Positions 24,706-32,816 of a stretch of DNA of 64,000 bases are shown piece by piece. The number at the start of each line of letters is the position of its first letter. Position 1 is the first letter of the stretch. A program made the translations under genes and the position numbers. The stretch is from Streptomyces sp. NBC_00525 (GTDB lineage Bacteria; Actinomycetota; Actinomycetes; Streptomycetales; Streptomycetaceae). The DNA is taken from contig NZ_CP107834.1 in the NCBI RefSeq assembly GCF_036346595.1, forward strand, positions 4,340,001-4,404,000. The letters are read 5' to 3'. The notes beneath the pieces are model-generated. The model saw nothing but the letters and a program-made list of their open reading frames with translations. It ran no database searches and had not been told where the DNA came from.

Positions 24706-26370
24706 TCAGCGCAGAGCCGTGTAGATGTTGAAGCCGTAGCCGATCTGCTTGCGCTTGTTGATCGTGCTCGTCCCGGTGGACGTGTAGCGGTACAGATCGC
24801 CGTAGCCGTTGACCCCGACCAGGTCGGTCCTGCCGTCACCGTTCAGGTCGCCGATCGCGGCGAACTTGTTGTAGATGTCGAAGCCGGAGCCGATCTTCAC
24901 GCGCGCCTTCAGCGGCGCGGACGCCTTGCCCGTGCCCTCGTACAGGTACAGCGTGCCGTCCCCGGCGATCCCCACCACGTCCGCCCGGCCGTCCCGCGTG
25001 AGGTCTCCGGCGCCGACGATGTGGCGGTACGAGCCGTAGCCGTAGCCCACCTTGATCTTCGCCGCGAGCGCGGTGCCCTTGCCGTTCCCCCGGTACAGGT
25101 AGAGGTCGCCCTTGGTGTCGCGCGCGAGGAGGTCGCCCGCGCCGTCACCGCTCAGGTCGCCGGGGCCGATGAGGTCGTTGTAGACGCCCCAGCCGCTGCC
25201 GATCCGCACGCCCGCGATGTACAGCACGCCGTTGTCCACCCAGAGGTTGTCGGCCTGCCCGTCGTCGTTGAGGGAGGCGGCGAGCCACCCCTCGGGCTGG
25301 GGGAGCCGGCCCACGCGGCTGAAGAGCTCGCCGTTGTTCTTGGAGTCGTACCAGAATCCGCCGCCCGTGGCGTTGACACCCAGGATGCTCCGCTTGGAGG
25401 CGCCCGGATTTCCGCCCGCCCCGACCAACAACGCGGCCTTGTGCCACCCGAAGGTGCTGGGGGTTCTCATCCGGAGGTGGCCGTTGGAGAGGGCGCGGTA
25501 GACGTATGTGTCACCGTTCTCCTTGCGGCCCATGAGGTCGCCGAGACCGTCCCCGTTGATGTCGTCGACACCCACGAGCTGGTTGTAGGTGTCGAACCCG
25601 TAGCCGATCATGAACGGTGGCTTGAAGGGCTTGGCCGGGTCCCCGGTGCCGCCGTAGAAGTACAGATATCCGTCGGGGGTCCGGGTGACGACATCGCCGA
25701 TCCCGTCGCCGGTGGAGTCGTTCATGCCGACGAGCTGGTCGTACCGCTCCCAGCCGGAGGCCACCTTGACGGCGGGTTCGAAGGGCTCGCCGTCGATGCG
25801 CCCGGTGGAGACGTAGAGATAGACGTCGCCGGCGGGCGTACGCGCGATCAGGTCGTTGTGACCGTCGCCCGTCAGGTCGCCCGGCGCGACGATCTTGTTG
25901 TACTTCTGCCAGCCCTTCCCGGACCAGGTGGGAGTGCCCCCTGTCGGGTCCATGCCCACCATCGGGTGCAGGGTGAGCGTGCCGGACTCCGTCAGGGTGA
26001 GGAGCTCGACCTGGCCGTCTCGCTGGAGATCACCCGGAGCGATGATGTCCTTGTACACGAGCTGTTCGTAGGGGTCGGCGGGGTCGTTGAACCCGACGGG
26101 GTAATCCTCCACCGTCGCGCCCACCGACTGCATCAGGAGGCCCTGCCGGTTCTGGTAGAGGATGTCGCTCCTGCCGTCGCCGGTGATGTCCATGCGCGGC
26201 GTCGAGCCGACGGCCTTCGGCGCGTCGGCGCCCTTCGCGTCGTCGGCCGAGGCCGGGGCCGCCAGCAGCATGCCGGCGGAGAGAACGAGCGCGGTGCAGG
26301 CCGCGATCCGGCTCGCGCGCTTCGACCGCGCGCGACCGGTGCGACGGGATTTCGATGAAGACAGGTGCAA
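24706..26370 (-). CDS. Secreted FG-GAP/VCBS repeat beta-propeller protein
   Basis: 554 residues. A basic signal peptide (ASRIAACTALVLSAGMLLAAPASA) is followed by about nine repeats centred on Ca-binding loops such as DITGDGRSDI, DLTGDGHNDL, DINGDGLGDL, DLSGDGAGDL and DLNGDGRTDL. Such repeats fold as integrin-like propellers and mediate adhesion or binding. The start appears to be TTG at 26370, preceded by a G-run; no in-frame ATG or GTG lies before the signal peptide. It converges with the Tad locus, so a role as a surface adhesin is possible but unproven. No catalytic domain is present. Confidence 0.85.
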   Translation of the reverse strand: MHLSSSKSRRTGRARSKRASRIAACTALVLSAGMLLAAPASADDAKGADAPKAVGSTPRMDITGDGRSDILYQNRQGLLMQSVGATVEDYPVGFNDPADPYEQLVYKDIIAPGDLQRDGQVELLTLTESGTLTLHPMVGMDPTGGTPTWSGKGWQKYNKIVAPGDLTGDGHNDLIARTPAGDVYLYVSTGRIDGEPFEPAVKVASGWERYDQLVGMNDSTGDGIGDVVTRTPDGYLYFYGGTGDPAKPFKPPFMIGYGFDTYNQLVGVDDINGDGLGDLMGRKENGDTYVYRALSNGHLRMRTPSTFGWHKAALLVGAGGNPGASKRSILGVNATGGGFWYDSKNNGELFSRVGRLPQPEGWLAASLNDDGQADNLWVDNGVLYIAGVRIGSGWGVYNDLIGPGDLSGDGAGDLLARDTKGDLYLYRGNGKGTALAAKIKVGYGYGSYRHIVGAGDLTRDGRADVVGIAGDGTLYLYEGTGKASAPLKARVKIGSGFDIYNKFAAIGDLNGDGRTDLVGVNGYGDLYRYTSTGTSTINKRKQIGYGFNIYTALR

Positions 26371-26457
26371 AGCCCCCCCAGGGGTTGTCCATGAGTAGGT
26401 GACCAGCGGGACAGGCGTGGTTCAGTTATGCCTCAGCTGGTGTTCATATGACTGGTA

Positions 26458-26481
26458 CCGGACCCTTTTGGAGGGGTCCGG
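26458..26481 (-). terminator. Terminator after the ABC-F gene
   Basis: CCGGACCC (26458-26465) pairs with GGGTCCGG (26474-26481), loop TTTTGGAG. It lies 34 bases beyond the ABC-F stop. Confidence 0.7.
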
Positions 26482-26514
26482 ATTCAGCCATCGGGATCGT
26501 TGTTTATCGGCCAA

Positions 26515-28164
26515 TCATGCCGCCTCCGTACATTCCCTCACGCGTCCACCGTCGAGTTCCAGCCGCGCCCCCCGGAACCGTTCCCGCAGCCGGCGGTCAT
26601 GGGTGACCACGACCACCGCCCCGCCGAAGCCGGCCAGCGCGCCCTCCAGCTCCTCCACCAGGGCGGGGGAGAGGTGGTTCGTCGGCTCGTCCAGCAGGAG
26701 CAGATCGACGGGCTCGCTCACCAGCCGGGCCAGTTCGATCCGGCGGCGCTGCCCGTACGACAGCTCGCCCACCCGCAACCGCAGGTCCGCCGGGCCGAAC
26801 AGGCCCAGCGAGAGCAGCCGTTCGGTGTGCGCGTCCAGGACCCCGCCGCGCCCGAGCGCGTACGCCTCCGGGAGCGTCAGGCCGGGCGGCCACGGCGTCT
26901 CCTCCTGGCGCAGATGACCGACCCGCCCCCGCGTGCGCACCGTCCCCGCGTCGGGCCGCAGCTCACCGGCGAGCACCCGCATCAGCGTCGACTTGCCGGC
27001 CCCGTTGGGCCCCGTGACCAGCAGCCGTTCGCCGCCGCCGACGCGCAGCGCCGGCACGGACAGCCGGGCCCCCACCCGTACGCCGGTCAGCTCCGCCGCG
27101 ACGGCGGGCGCGCCGCCCTCCGGGGTGGCGGTGACGATCGGCGCCGCGAACACCAGCGGGTCCGGCGGCGGCGCGACCGGCCGCTCCGTGAGCCGCTCGA
27201 CGCGCTCCTTCGCGTTGCGGATGCGGACCATCGCCCCGTGCCCCCGCCCCCGCGCCCGGAAGCCGCCGTGCCCGAACACGCTGAGCGGCACCTTGCGCGG
27301 AATGGCGTCCAGCCGGGCCACGTTGGCGGCGGCCAGCTCCCGGTTGCGGGCCAGCTCCTCGCACCACCGCGCGTACTCCCGCAGCCGGCGCCGGCGCTCC
27401 GCGGCCTTCGCGGCGAGGTACCCCCCGTAGCCGTCGCCGTACCGGGTGACCCGGCCCTCGCCGACCTCCAGGATCGTCGTGGTGACCCGTTCCAGGAACA
27501 CCCGGTCGTGGGTGACCGCGAGCACCGTGCCCCGGTGCGCCCGCAGGTGTGCCTCCAGCCAGGCGACCGCCCGGTCGTCCAGGTCGTTGGTCGGCTCGTC
27601 CAGCAGCAGCAGCTCCGGCCGGGACGCCAGCGTTCCGGCGAGCGCCAGCCGCGCCCGCTCGCCGCCCGACAGGGTGGACAGCGGCCGGTCGCGGTCCAGG
27701 CCGGGCAGCCCGAGGCCGTGCAGGGCGATGTCCACCCGCGCGTCGGCCTCGTAACCGGCCCGCGCCTCGTACCGGGCGACCAGCTCGGCGTACCGGTCCA
27801 GCGCGGCGGCCAGCTCCGCCCCGGCCAGACCCGTGAGCCCGGCCTCGGCCCGGCGCATCCGGGCCTCCAGCGCCCGCAGTCCGGCGAGCGCGGCGTCCAC
27901 CGCGTGCTGCACGGTCGCCCCGGCGGGCAGGTCGAGCGACTGGGCGAGGTAGCCGGTGCCGCCGGGCGCGGCCACGGTCAGCTCGCCGTTGTCGGGCCGG
28001 TCCTGACCGGCGATCAGCCGGAGCAGCGTGGACTTGCCGGCCCCGTTGTCGCCGATGATCCCGGCCCGTTCGCCGGGCCGCACGCTGAAGGTGACGTCGT
28101 CCAGCACGACGTGGTCGTCGTAGCGGCGGGTGATGTTCTGGAGAGATAGCTGTGCGGTGTGCAT
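26515..28164 (-). CDS. ABC-F family ATPase, possible ribosome-protection type
   Basis: 549 residues, two ABC ATPase domains in one chain and no membrane segment. Domain 1: GDNGAGKSTLLRL, LSGGERARLALAG, LLLDEPTNDLD. Domain 2: GPNGAGKSTLMRV, LSYGQRRRIELAR, LLLDEPTNHLS. The linker between them is long (about 100 residues, rich in Arg, including RRRRLREYARWCEELARN), as in ABC-F proteins that enter the ribosomal exit-site region. These act on stalled or drug-bound ribosomes; housekeeping or antibiotic-resistance function cannot be told apart by reading. The ATG at 28164 follows a GGGGG run; longer readings have no support. Confidence 0.88.
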   Translation of the reverse strand: MHTAQLSLQNITRRYDDHVVLDDVTFSVRPGERAGIIGDNGAGKSTLLRLIAGQDRPDNGELTVAAPGGTGYLAQSLDLPAGATVQHAVDAALAGLRALEARMRRAEAGLTGLAGAELAAALDRYAELVARYEARAGYEADARVDIALHGLGLPGLDRDRPLSTLSGGERARLALAGTLASRPELLLLDEPTNDLDDRAVAWLEAHLRAHRGTVLAVTHDRVFLERVTTTILEVGEGRVTRYGDGYGGYLAAKAAERRRRLREYARWCEELARNRELAAANVARLDAIPRKVPLSVFGHGGFRARGRGHGAMVRIRNAKERVERLTERPVAPPPDPLVFAAPIVTATPEGGAPAVAAELTGVRVGARLSVPALRVGGGERLLVTGPNGAGKSTLMRVLAGELRPDAGTVRTRGRVGHLRQEETPWPPGLTLPEAYALGRGGVLDAHTERLLSLGLFGPADLRLRVGELSYGQRRRIELARLVSEPVDLLLLDEPTNHLSPALVEELEGALAGFGGAVVVVTHDRRLRERFRGARLELDGGRVRECTEAA

Positions 28165-28317
28165 GAAAGCCCCCTGTTCCCGGCCCAGCCGATCGGCGCG
28201 TGCCGACGGGCACGCGGTGATGCGGTGATGTGGTGTGCGAGAAGGCGCGTTCCGCGGAGCGGTGCTCGACGCGGACGCGCGGGGGATTTCACAGAGAACC
28301 CATGGGCACCAAGGTAG

Positions 28318-28337
28318 GCGGGGGCCGGAACCCCCGC
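28318..28337 (-). terminator. Hairpin between the 129-aa gene and ABC-F
   Basis: GCGGGGG (28318-28324) pairs with CCCCCGC (28331-28337), loop CCGGAA. It lies downstream of the 129-residue gene. It is also about 150 bases upstream of ABC-F, so an attenuator role is possible. Confidence 0.6.
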
Positions 28338-28364
28338 AAACGCTTTTCCGCATGCTTCAGCGGT

Positions 28365-28754
28365 TCAGCGTTCCCCCTCCGCCGCCAGTTCGGCCGCGAG
28401 GTCCGCGTCGCGCATGCCGGGCAGTTCGTAGCCCGCGGCCTCGTCCCACTCGATGTCCAGGTCGTCCATGTGCACATGCCACTCGGCATCGGGCAGCGCC
28501 CGGCGCAGCTCCGTGACGGAATCCAGCACATGGGCGACCACCGGCAGCAGCCGGCCGGGATCGAACGGCATCTTCGTGGAGCCGTCGAGGACGATCCCCG
28601 GCTCCGCGACGCGGGGGTCGTACACGTACAGGCTCTCCTCGTCCTCGTACGGGAACGATGCCTGGCGCGCGCCGGTGACGCGGGTGACGGCGGCCTGCTC
28701 GGACTCGCTCAGCGGCGTGGCCCGGCGGGCGGTGTAGTAGAGGGAGACGCTCAT
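28365..28754 (-). CDS. Conserved hypothetical protein, 129 aa
   Basis: I do not recognise the family. The protein is acidic, has no signal peptide or membrane helix, and begins MSVSLYYTARRATPLSESEQAAV. It has an aromatic segment (FPYEDEESLYVYDPR) and a repeated Asp/Glu pattern towards the end (WHVHMDDLDIEWDEAAGYELPG). The look is that of a small Streptomyces cytosolic protein of the type found beside immunity-like or DUF1877-like genes, but I cannot name it. It lies alone between two hairpins. Confidence 0.7.
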   Translation of the reverse strand: MSVSLYYTARRATPLSESEQAAVTRVTGARQASFPYEDEESLYVYDPRVAEPGIVLDGSTKMPFDPGRLLPVVAHVLDSVTELRRALPDAEWHVHMDDLDIEWDEAAGYELPGMRDADLAAELAAEGER

Positions 28755-28783
28755 GGGGGGAGCGTACGGGCGGGGTACGACAA

Positions 28784-28804
28784 CGGGGCCGCGCTCCGGC
28801 CCCG
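28784..28804 (-). terminator. Terminator after the DinB-family gene
   Basis: CGGGGCCG (28784-28791) pairs with CGGCCCCG (28797-28804), loop CGCTC. Downstream of the minus-strand stop at 28839. Confidence 0.7.
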
Positions 28805-28838
28805 ATGACGCGTGCCCGCCCGGTGCGGGGAGGCGCGG

Positions 28839-29339
28839 TCAGTCCCCGGTCGTCCCGTCCAGGATCTCCCGGATGATGTCGATGTGGCCGTTGTGGCGGG
28901 CCGTCTCCTCGATGAGGTGCAGGACGATCCAGCGCAGATCGGGGCGGCGGCCGTGGCGCTCCCGCACGGCGAGGGTGTCCAGGTCGTGGGCCGCGACCAG
29001 CTCCCGGTAGCGGGCGCTCTGCTCCCGGTACTCGCGCAGCACGTCGGCGAGCGGCATGTCGACGGCGATCCGCATCTCGCGGTCCGGGTCCTCGTCCGTC
29101 CACGGGCCCTCGTCCTCGCCGCCGAGGAACACCACCTCGAACCAGTAGTACTCGACCCAGCGCAGATGGTTGACGATCCCCGCGAGCGTCATCAGCGGGG
29201 AGCCCGGCAGGGGCGAGCGGACGGCGTTCTCCCGGGAGAGCCCGTCGCACTTGGCCAGCGCGGTGGCGCGGGTGTAGTCGAGGAAGGTGGCCAGCTGGGA
29301 GCGCTCGTCGCGGGCGGGCGGTGAGTCGGTGCGTGTCAT
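28839..29339 (-). CDS. DinB/DUF664 family protein
   Basis: 166-residue four-helix DinB-like protein. Metal-binding histidines sit at the usual places: NHLRWVEYYWFE in the first half and HLIEETARHNGHIDIIREIL near the C-terminus. The DUF664 branch in actinobacteria includes mycothiol-dependent transferases and many members of unknown activity. Likely a cytosolic thiol-dependent enzyme. It begins with MTRTDSPPARDERSQ and has no near operon partner. Confidence 0.87.
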   Translation of the reverse strand: MTRTDSPPARDERSQLATFLDYTRATALAKCDGLSRENAVRSPLPGSPLMTLAGIVNHLRWVEYYWFEVVFLGGEDEGPWTDEDPDREMRIAVDMPLADVLREYREQSARYRELVAAHDLDTLAVRERHGRRPDLRWIVLHLIEETARHNGHIDIIREILDGTTGD

Positions 29340-29388
29340 GGTCGTACAGCCTCACGGAGCGGCGCGCCCGTGTCCAAGACATTTCCCC

Positions 29389-29420
29389 GCACGCCGCACG
29401 CCGCACGCCGCACGCCGCAC
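29389..29420. repeat. Heptamer tandem repeat GCACGCC
   Basis: Four full copies and a partial copy of GCACGCC lie in the intergenic region upstream of the DinB-family gene. Probably slippage-derived; no function is evident. Confidence 0.85.
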
Positions 29421-29515
29421 CCCGCCCCCGCACGCCGCACCCGTGCACCGGACCACGGGACCCGGGCCGGGGGTTGGCTCTACGCTGGTGGTCCCGACCA
29501 CGAGGTGACGCGCCG

Positions 29516-30109
29516 ATGAGTGACGGATTCTTCTGCTCGTACCACCTGTGCTGGAGCCGCCCCGACGCGGAGTCCCTGCTCGGCGATCTGGAGGCGGCGG
29601 GCGTACGGGCCGACCACCCCGTCACCCGGCGCATCACGCTGATCAGCCCCGGCAGCGACCCGTCCGGCACCCAGTCCTGGGTGACCCGCGACCAGTTGGT
29701 GCTGCTGGCCGGGCTGCAGCGCCTCGACCGGGTCGACTTCCTGCTCTGGCTCCCCGGCGGGGCGGAGATACGGGCCCGGATCAGCCGGGGCGAGGACGGC
29801 ACCGTGGAACTGCGCTTCGGCCTGGGCCCGCTGGACCGCGCCGACGAGGAACGGCTGGTGCGCGTGATACGCGAGGCGATCGGGCGCGCCTCACTGCTCT
29901 GCGTCGGCTTCGTCCTCGACCGCGAGGGCGCATCCGGGGCCACCGACTGGCGCGGCTTCATCGTCAAGGGGTCGGTGTACTTCGACTGCTGGCCGGACAC
30001 GCTCGCCGTCCTGCCCGAAGTGGCCGCCGCCCAGCCGCAGTTGTCCGGAGTGAACTCCTTCGAACAGTCGCCGTGGGTGGTGTACGGCAGCGACGTGGCC
30101 CTCCGCTGA
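29516..30109 (+). CDS. Conserved hypothetical protein, 197 aa
   Basis: I do not recognise the family. It starts MSDGFFCSYHLCWSRP with GAGGTGA upstream of the ATG at 29516. It appears cytosolic, with a central helical part (DRADEERLVRVIREAIGRASLLCVGFVLD) and a C-terminal WRGFIVKGSVYFDCWPDT. The layout suggests a mixed alpha/beta fold. Transcribed alone, and converges on the DUF192 gene. Confidence 0.75.
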   Translation: MSDGFFCSYHLCWSRPDAESLLGDLEAAGVRADHPVTRRITLISPGSDPSGTQSWVTRDQLVLLAGLQRLDRVDFLLWLPGGAEIRARISRGEDGTVELRFGLGPLDRADEERLVRVIREAIGRASLLCVGFVLDREGASGATDWRGFIVKGSVYFDCWPDTLAVLPEVAAAQPQLSGVNSFEQSPWVVYGSDVALR

Positions 30110-30130
30110 GGGACGGCCGCGGGGCGCCCG

Positions 30131-30511
30131 TCAGCCGTCCACCGCATGCTGGACGATCCGCACCTGGCTGCCCGGCCGCATCCCCCACGCCGCCATCGCG
30201 CCCGCCTCCGCCTCGATCACATGGCGACCGCGCGGCCGGGGCAGCCCCAGCCGGCCCGGCCGCATCGTGTGGATCTCCAACACGTTGAACCTGCCGTCCA
30301 GGTACGCCACATCGATGGCGAACCGCATCCGGAACGAGTGCACACTCCCGCACGGCGTGATCATCAGCGCCCCGTCCACCCCGTCCCGCCCGAGCAGCCC
30401 GCGCGTCCGGTGCCGGAAGGAGGCCGCGATCCGGAGCGGCACATGGGTCTCCGTCACCCCGTCCCGGTCCGTGATCGTGAGCGTCCCCGTGCCATCGCGC
30501 CATCGAGCCAT
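30131..30511 (-). CDS. DUF192 family protein
   Basis: 126 residues with DUF192 hallmarks: FRHRTRGLLGRDGVDGALMITPCGSVHSFRMRFAIDVAYLD and a C-terminal VIEAEAGAMAAWGMRPGSQV. Function is unknown for the family. In actinobacteria these genes often accompany prepilin-peptidase or pilus genes, and here it diverges from the prepilin peptidase with 126 bases between starts. The ATG at 30511 has no strong ribosome site, so the transcript may be leaderless. Confidence 0.85.
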   Translation of the reverse strand: MARWRDGTGTLTITDRDGVTETHVPLRIAASFRHRTRGLLGRDGVDGALMITPCGSVHSFRMRFAIDVAYLDGRFNVLEIHTMRPGRLGLPRPRGRHVIEAEAGAMAAWGMRPGSQVRIVQHAVDG

Positions 30512-30637
30512 GGCCCGACGGTAGCGGCGCCGGCCGGACGGCGGAGCCGAATCGGTGCGGAAGGGGCACAAGGGGTGTCTGTCAGGCACCCCTGGGGGCC
30601 AAGGCCGTGCGTCCGTACGGAGATTAGGATCGCTCAG

Positions 30638-31348
30638 GTGTACGCCATGCTGACAGGGGCCGCCGCGCTCTGGGGTGCCCTGGCCGGACTGCTGGTCCCG
30701 CGCGCCGCCTACCGGTTCGCCGTGCCGTCCGGCGAACCCCGGCGGACCGCCTGCCCGGACGGCCGTCCCCTCACCGGCCCCGCGCGCGGCTGGCTGGGCA
30801 CCGCCCCGTACGCCCCCCACCGCCTCGCCCCCGTCGTCACCGCGCTCGCCTGCGCCGCCCTCGCCGCCACCACCGGAACCCGGCCCGAACTGGCGGTGTG
30901 GCTGCTGCTCGCCCCGGTCGCCGTGCTCCTGGCGAGCATCGACCACCGCGTGCACCGGCTGCCGGACGGGCTGACGCTGCCCGCCGCCGCGGCGGCCGTC
31001 CTGCTGCTCGGCCTGGCGGCCCTCCTGCCGGAACACGCGGGCTCCTGGCTCTCCGCGCTGCTCGGCGGGCTCGCCCTGGGCGCGTTCTACTTCCTGCTCT
31101 TCCTCATCAACCCGAGCGGCATGGGCTTCGGCGACGTCAAACTCGCCCTCTCCCTGGGCACCGTCCTCGGCTGGTACGGCTGGGCGGTCGTCTTCACCGG
31201 AGGCTTCGCCGGCTTCCTGTTCGGCGCGGTGTACGGGGTGGTGCTCGTCGCCCTGCGCAGGGCGGGGCGCAGAACGGGCATCCCCTTCGGCCCGTTCATG
31301 ATCGCCGGCGGGTTCCTGGGGCTGCTCTTCGGCGGCCTGGCGGCCTGA
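30638..31348 (+). CDS. A24 prepilin peptidase
   Basis: 236-residue aspartic membrane protease that cleaves class III prepilins. The two catalytic aspartates are visible: Asp102 in ASIDHRVHRLPD and Asp166 in GMGFGDVKLA (GxGD motif). About six to eight membrane helices. There is no long N-terminal cytosolic zinc domain with the methylase function, only a short segment with a single Cys, as in archaeal/TadV-like short peptidases. It is the only candidate in the window to process Flp and the TadE-like proteins, 6 kb from their genes. GTG at 30638 follows GGAT; ATG at 30647 is an equal alternative. Confidence 0.9.
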   Translation: MYAMLTGAAALWGALAGLLVPRAAYRFAVPSGEPRRTACPDGRPLTGPARGWLGTAPYAPHRLAPVVTALACAALAATTGTRPELAVWLLLAPVAVLLASIDHRVHRLPDGLTLPAAAAAVLLLGLAALLPEHAGSWLSALLGGLALGAFYFLLFLINPSGMGFGDVKLALSLGTVLGWYGWAVVFTGGFAGFLFGAVYGVVLVALRRAGRRTGIPFGPFMIAGGFLGLLFGGLAA

Positions 31349-31473
31349 CCACAGCCCGCCGCCGGGCGGCCCGCCGGCCCGGTCCGCGAGGGGTGCGGCC
31401 CAGGACCGCGCCCGGCGCCCACCCCCCCGTAATCCGGTCGCGTCCGGCCGCCCGCCCCTGCGACCATGGACCC

Positions 31474-32274
31474 ATGCCCGCCACCCCCGACGACACCGCG
31501 CCCCTGCCCGGCGAGGACGACCGGTTCGACGCGCTGGTCGCCGAGGCCGGCACGGTCTCCGTGGCCGGCTGGGACTTCTCCTGGCTGGACGGGCGGGCCA
31601 CCGAGCAGCGGCCGTCCTGGGGGTACGCGCGGGCCATGGGGGAGCGGATGGGCCGCGCGCGGGCGGCGCTCGACATCCAGACGGGCGGCGGCGAGGTGCT
31701 GGCCTCCGTACCGAAGCTGCCGCCGCTCACCGCGGCCACCGAGTCCTGGCCGCCGAACATCGCCCGCGCCACCGCGCTGCTGCACCCGCTCGGGGCCGTC
31801 GTCGTCGCGGACGAGGACGAGCCGCCGCTGCCGTTCGGCGACGCGGCGTTCGACCTGGTCGTCAGCCGCCACCCGGTGACCACCTGGTGGGACGAGATCG
31901 CACGGGTGCTGGCCCCCGGCGGCACGTACTTCTCCCAACAGGTCGGACCCGCCAGCGTCTTCGAACTCGTCGAGTACTTCCTCGGCCCCCAGCCACCCGA
32001 GGTGCGCGGCGCGCGCGACCCGGAACGGGCACGGGCCGACGCCGAGGCGGCCGGGCTGGAGGTCGTCGACCTGCGGGCGGAACGGCTGCGCACCGAGTTC
32101 TTCGACATCGGCGCCGTCGTCTACTTCCTGCGCAAGGTGATCTGGATGGTGCCCGGATTCACCGTCGAGCGCTACCGCCCCCGACTGCGCGCACTGCACC
32201 ACCGGCTGGAGACCGGGGGCCCGTTCGTCGCCCACACCAGCCGGTTCCTGATCGAGGCCCGCAAGCCCGCGTGA
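31474..32274 (+). CDS. Class I SAM-dependent methyltransferase
   Basis: 266 residues, methyltransferase-11 type. The core reads LDIQTGGGEVLASV (SAM loop), VVADEDEPPLPFGDAAFDLVVSRHPVTTWWDEIARVLAPGG and FFDIGAVVYFLRKVIW, resembling small-molecule methyltransferases. Substrate unknown. ATG at 31474; an out-of-frame ATG sits at 31466. Possibly in one transcript with the preceding peptidase, but 125 bases separate them. Confidence 0.85.
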   Translation: MPATPDDTAPLPGEDDRFDALVAEAGTVSVAGWDFSWLDGRATEQRPSWGYARAMGERMGRARAALDIQTGGGEVLASVPKLPPLTAATESWPPNIARATALLHPLGAVVVADEDEPPLPFGDAAFDLVVSRHPVTTWWDEIARVLAPGGTYFSQQVGPASVFELVEYFLGPQPPEVRGARDPERARADAEAAGLEVVDLRAERLRTEFFDIGAVVYFLRKVIWMVPGFTVERYRPRLRALHHRLETGGPFVAHTSRFLIEARKPA

Positions 32275-32357
32275 GCCCGCCGCCCGCGACCGGCCCGAAG
32301 GATGGCACTCTGGTCGCGAGCGCTCGGGGGTGTTGTGCCGAGGGGAAGGAGCAGGCC

Positions 32358-32816
32358 ATGGACCGCGGCACCGACGAGGACGCCGTGCCCGGCCCGCGCC
32401 GGGGCGGTGCCGAGTGGCTCAAGGGAGCCAGGATCATCGGCGTGCTCGGGATCTTCTACCGCCCCGAGGGCCGGATGGGCGAGCCCGAGGCCGTCTCCTT
32501 CGTGCTCGACGACGGCCAGTCGGTCCGCCTGACCTGCGCCTCCGACGGCACCCTGCACGTGGGCGCCGGCACCTGGCCGCACCTGCCCGACTGGTGTGTG
32601 CCCGCCGCGCAGTGGGAGTTCGCCGAACCGGCCGGGCTGCCGCAGCCCCCGGACGGCGGCTGGACCGTGCTCAGCACCGACGAGCGCAGGGACGAGCGGG
32701 GCGAGGTCCACGAGGCCGTGATCCGCTGCGAGGGCGGCCGGTTCGTCGTCGTCGGCGGGGACACCGTGGGCGTCCGTTTCACCCGCGGCCACCGGGGCGC
32801 GGCCGCCGCGACCTGA
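32358..32816 (+). CDS. Conserved hypothetical protein, 152 aa
   Basis: I do not recognise the family. No signal peptide or membrane helix. It has a beta-rich core (ARIIGVLGIFYRPEGRMGEPEAVSFVLDDGQSVRLTC) and ends in a Gly/Ala-rich tail. AAGGAG precedes the ATG at 32358. Lies 83 bases after the methyltransferase gene. Confidence 0.75.
   Translation: MDRGTDEDAVPGPRRGGAEWLKGARIIGVLGIFYRPEGRMGEPEAVSFVLDDGQSVRLTCASDGTLHVGAGTWPHLPDWCVPAAQWEFAEPAGLPQPPDGGWTVLSTDERRDERGEVHEAVIRCEGGRFVVVGGDTVGVRFTRGHRGAAAAT

Noticed and set aside
29389..29420. Heptamer repeat considered as a CRISPR or regulatory array
   Set aside because: Units are contiguous with no spacers and only 7 bases long; simple slippage explains them.
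15234..31348. Idea that the Tad locus is a recent genomic island
   Set aside because: No integrase, tRNA, attachment repeats or transposase flank it, and most of its genes have normal codon use. Only 22.7-24.0 kb looks different.
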